From Phytophthora colocasiae (taxonomy: Eukaryota > Oomycota > Peronosporomycetes > Peronosporales > Peronosporaceae): DNA of 64,000 bases. The stretch is taken from the NCBI GenBank assembly GCA_018806915.1, contig JAGKQI010000052.1:1178001-1242000 (forward strand). Reading direction: 5' to 3'. The position numbers were made by a program, and so were the translations under genes. Positions 62,908-64,000 of this stretch are shown here, one piece after another. A model generated the notes under the pieces. That model ran no database searches and was not told the origin of the DNA. It saw only the letters and a list, made by a program, of their open reading frames with translations. Each line of letters begins with the position of its first letter. The first letter of the stretch is position 1.

Positions 62908-63318
62908 AACGTCCTATATTAGGTTTTTGCCTAATTGTAGTAATTATGAGGATGACTACATTTCATATACATGTTGTGTCTCGCTTCCGACAAATATTTA
63001 CCGGAAGCTGTCGGAACTAAAATTTTATCTTTATGCGGTTTTATTAAATGAAAAAAGTGAATGGAGACTCCGTGATTGGTCAGAGTGCCATTCATTTCAT
63101 TCGTTGCACAATCCTACTAAGTTGTCTGTCGGAAAAAATACGATATCTACTAAATGAAATGCTTTTCTAAGAGCTTTTTTTTAAAAAATCTTTTTAAAGA
63201 CTCCGCAAAAGCCATTTGAACACAATTTGAATAGGTATTAATACAAAAATACACGCACACAAAAGTAATCCGCAAGCTGCAGGCTGCAACAAAAGACAGC
63301 GGAAAGCGACCGTGCCGC
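62908..63318. other. AT-rich intergenic region
   Basis: AT-rich sequence between the Crypton and the PDR 3' end. Plus-strand ORF 62777-63157 overlaps the Crypton start antisense and has no domain. I see no RNA gene or repeat. Confidence 0.5.
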
Positions 63319-64000
63319 TTATCTCTTGAGATGGCTCACGTACTTGAATGTGAGGTAGATGGCCACCTGCAGCACGACCCAGATCACCAACAGACCCGCC
63401 ATGAAATTGAACTTGCTGTCCGGGCGGAAGTCGTACGTCTTCTCGATGTAGTGCGCCACCGTCATGTTGGTCGTCGTGTTGCCCGAAGGAACCGCGATGA
63501 TGTCCTGGTTGTCGCCAAACTGCACGCCCACCAGAGCCGCAAGTGAGTAGCTCGACGGCATCAAGTACGTGAACCACTTGTAGCCGGCCTTCATGGCTGT
63601 ACGCGGCAGCAGGTAACCAGAGAACAGGTTGAACAGACACGAGAGCGCTCCAACCGCCACGTTCGCCACCTTCTCGTTCGGCATCAGAGCGGACATCCAC
63701 TGACCCACATACGTGCATGCCGACGTGTAGAGGTAGAAAACAAACATGAAGAAGAAGAAGTCGCCAACGTTGCTGCTCCAGCCCACCAGCCAGTACTCGA
63801 TGGTCACGAACAGGATGATCACCACGATCAGGTACGGGACCTCAGCGAACCACAGCGACAGACTGTACGGCAGTGGCCCGTAGTAGTTCGACATCCGTTC
63901 ACGGTAGAACACAGCACGCTCGGCGCACGTGACCTCCAACACCGTCATGAGGTTGATGACGCCGATGAAGTCCATACTGTTGTAGATGAGACCAATGTGC
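63319..64000 (-). CDS. PDR/ABCG transporter C-terminus, runs off the window
   Basis: The minus strand encodes the last 226 or so residues of a PDR pump, from HIGLIYNSMDFIGVINLMTV at the window edge to VSHLKR and a stop at 63319. The membrane segments, the loop VTCAERAVFYRERMSNYYG and PNEKVANVAVGALSCLFNLF are intact and match the transporter at 36804-40877 almost residue for residue, with differences near VQFGDNQDIIAVPSGNTTTN. No stop or frameshift is seen, so a complete gene probably continues beyond the window on the minus strand. It faces the truncated PDR copy at 58149-58742. Confidence 0.92.
   Translation of the reverse strand, partial: HIGLIYNSMDFIGVINLMTVLEVTCAERAVFYRERMSNYYGPLPYSLSLWFAEVPYLIVVIILFVTIEYWLVGWSSNVGDFFFFMFVFYLYTSACTYVGQWMSALMPNEKVANVAVGALSCLFNLFSGYLLPRTAMKAGYKWFTYLMPSSYSLAALVGVQFGDNQDIIAVPSGNTTTNMTVAHYIEKTYDFRPDSKFNFMAGLLVIWVVLQVAIYLTFKYVSHLKR

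Overview
The window looks like nuclear DNA of a plant-pathogenic oomycete, most likely Phytophthora or a close relative. The reasons are full-length PDR/ABCG transporters of about 1,350 residues in a gene cluster, GH5 and GH81 beta-1,3-glucanases, an M96-type coiled-coil gene, a Crypton tyrosine recombinase, MULE, hAT, LINE, Copia and Gypsy elements, very short introns (about 60 bp), and core promoters that match the oomycete Inr plus flanking element (TCATTYYNCAWTTT-like). All assignments come from reading the sequence; no database search was run.

Layout. 1-5.8 kb: a decayed RING-finger gene, a PDR 3' fragment, and a large inverted repeat (IR1, arms about 1.3 kb) with two divergent copies of a secreted Gly/Val-rich repeat protein. 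6.2-12.3 kb: a second inverted repeat (IR2) around a GH5 exo-1,3-beta-glucanase gene whose N-terminal half is inverted relative to its C-terminal half; a 967-bp hAT element sits in one arm. 12.2-19.5 kb: an F-box/LamG-like gene, an intact PDR transporter, and a spliced J-domain/CAP-Gly gene. 21.1-24.9 kb: a GH81 endo-1,3-beta-glucanase pseudogene split by a truncated LINE. 25.4-33.6 kb: a Copia element with apparently identical LTRs, a quadruplicated RNase H segment and an antisense ORF. 36.8-43.4 kb: a second intact PDR transporter, an NmrA-like gene and an M96-like gene, the last two each with one frameshift. 43.6-57.5 kb: a Gypsy element carrying a 691-bp TIR element, a complete antisense-oriented Copia element and a 1.7-kb LTR-like insertion, plus its own antisense ORF. 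58.1-64 kb: a PDR 5' fragment, a MULE transposase remnant, a fold-back element, a Crypton, and the 3' end of another PDR transporter leaving the window.

How it fits together. The host genes that look functional are the two PDR pumps (membrane export), the J-domain/CAP-Gly protein, the F-box protein and the two Gly/Val-rich secreted proteins. Most of the rest is transposon-driven remodelling. Several insertions have target-site duplications and, when excised on paper, restore the interrupted reading frame. The observation that most deserves follow-up is that both the Copia and the Gypsy element carry, antisense between pol and the 3' LTR, an ORF with a low-complexity N-terminus, a chromodomain-like segment and a Cys...Gly-His peptidase-like C-terminus. 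The Copia version also has a RanBP2-type zinc finger, which suggests a retrotransposon-borne accessory protein, possibly ubiquitin-related.
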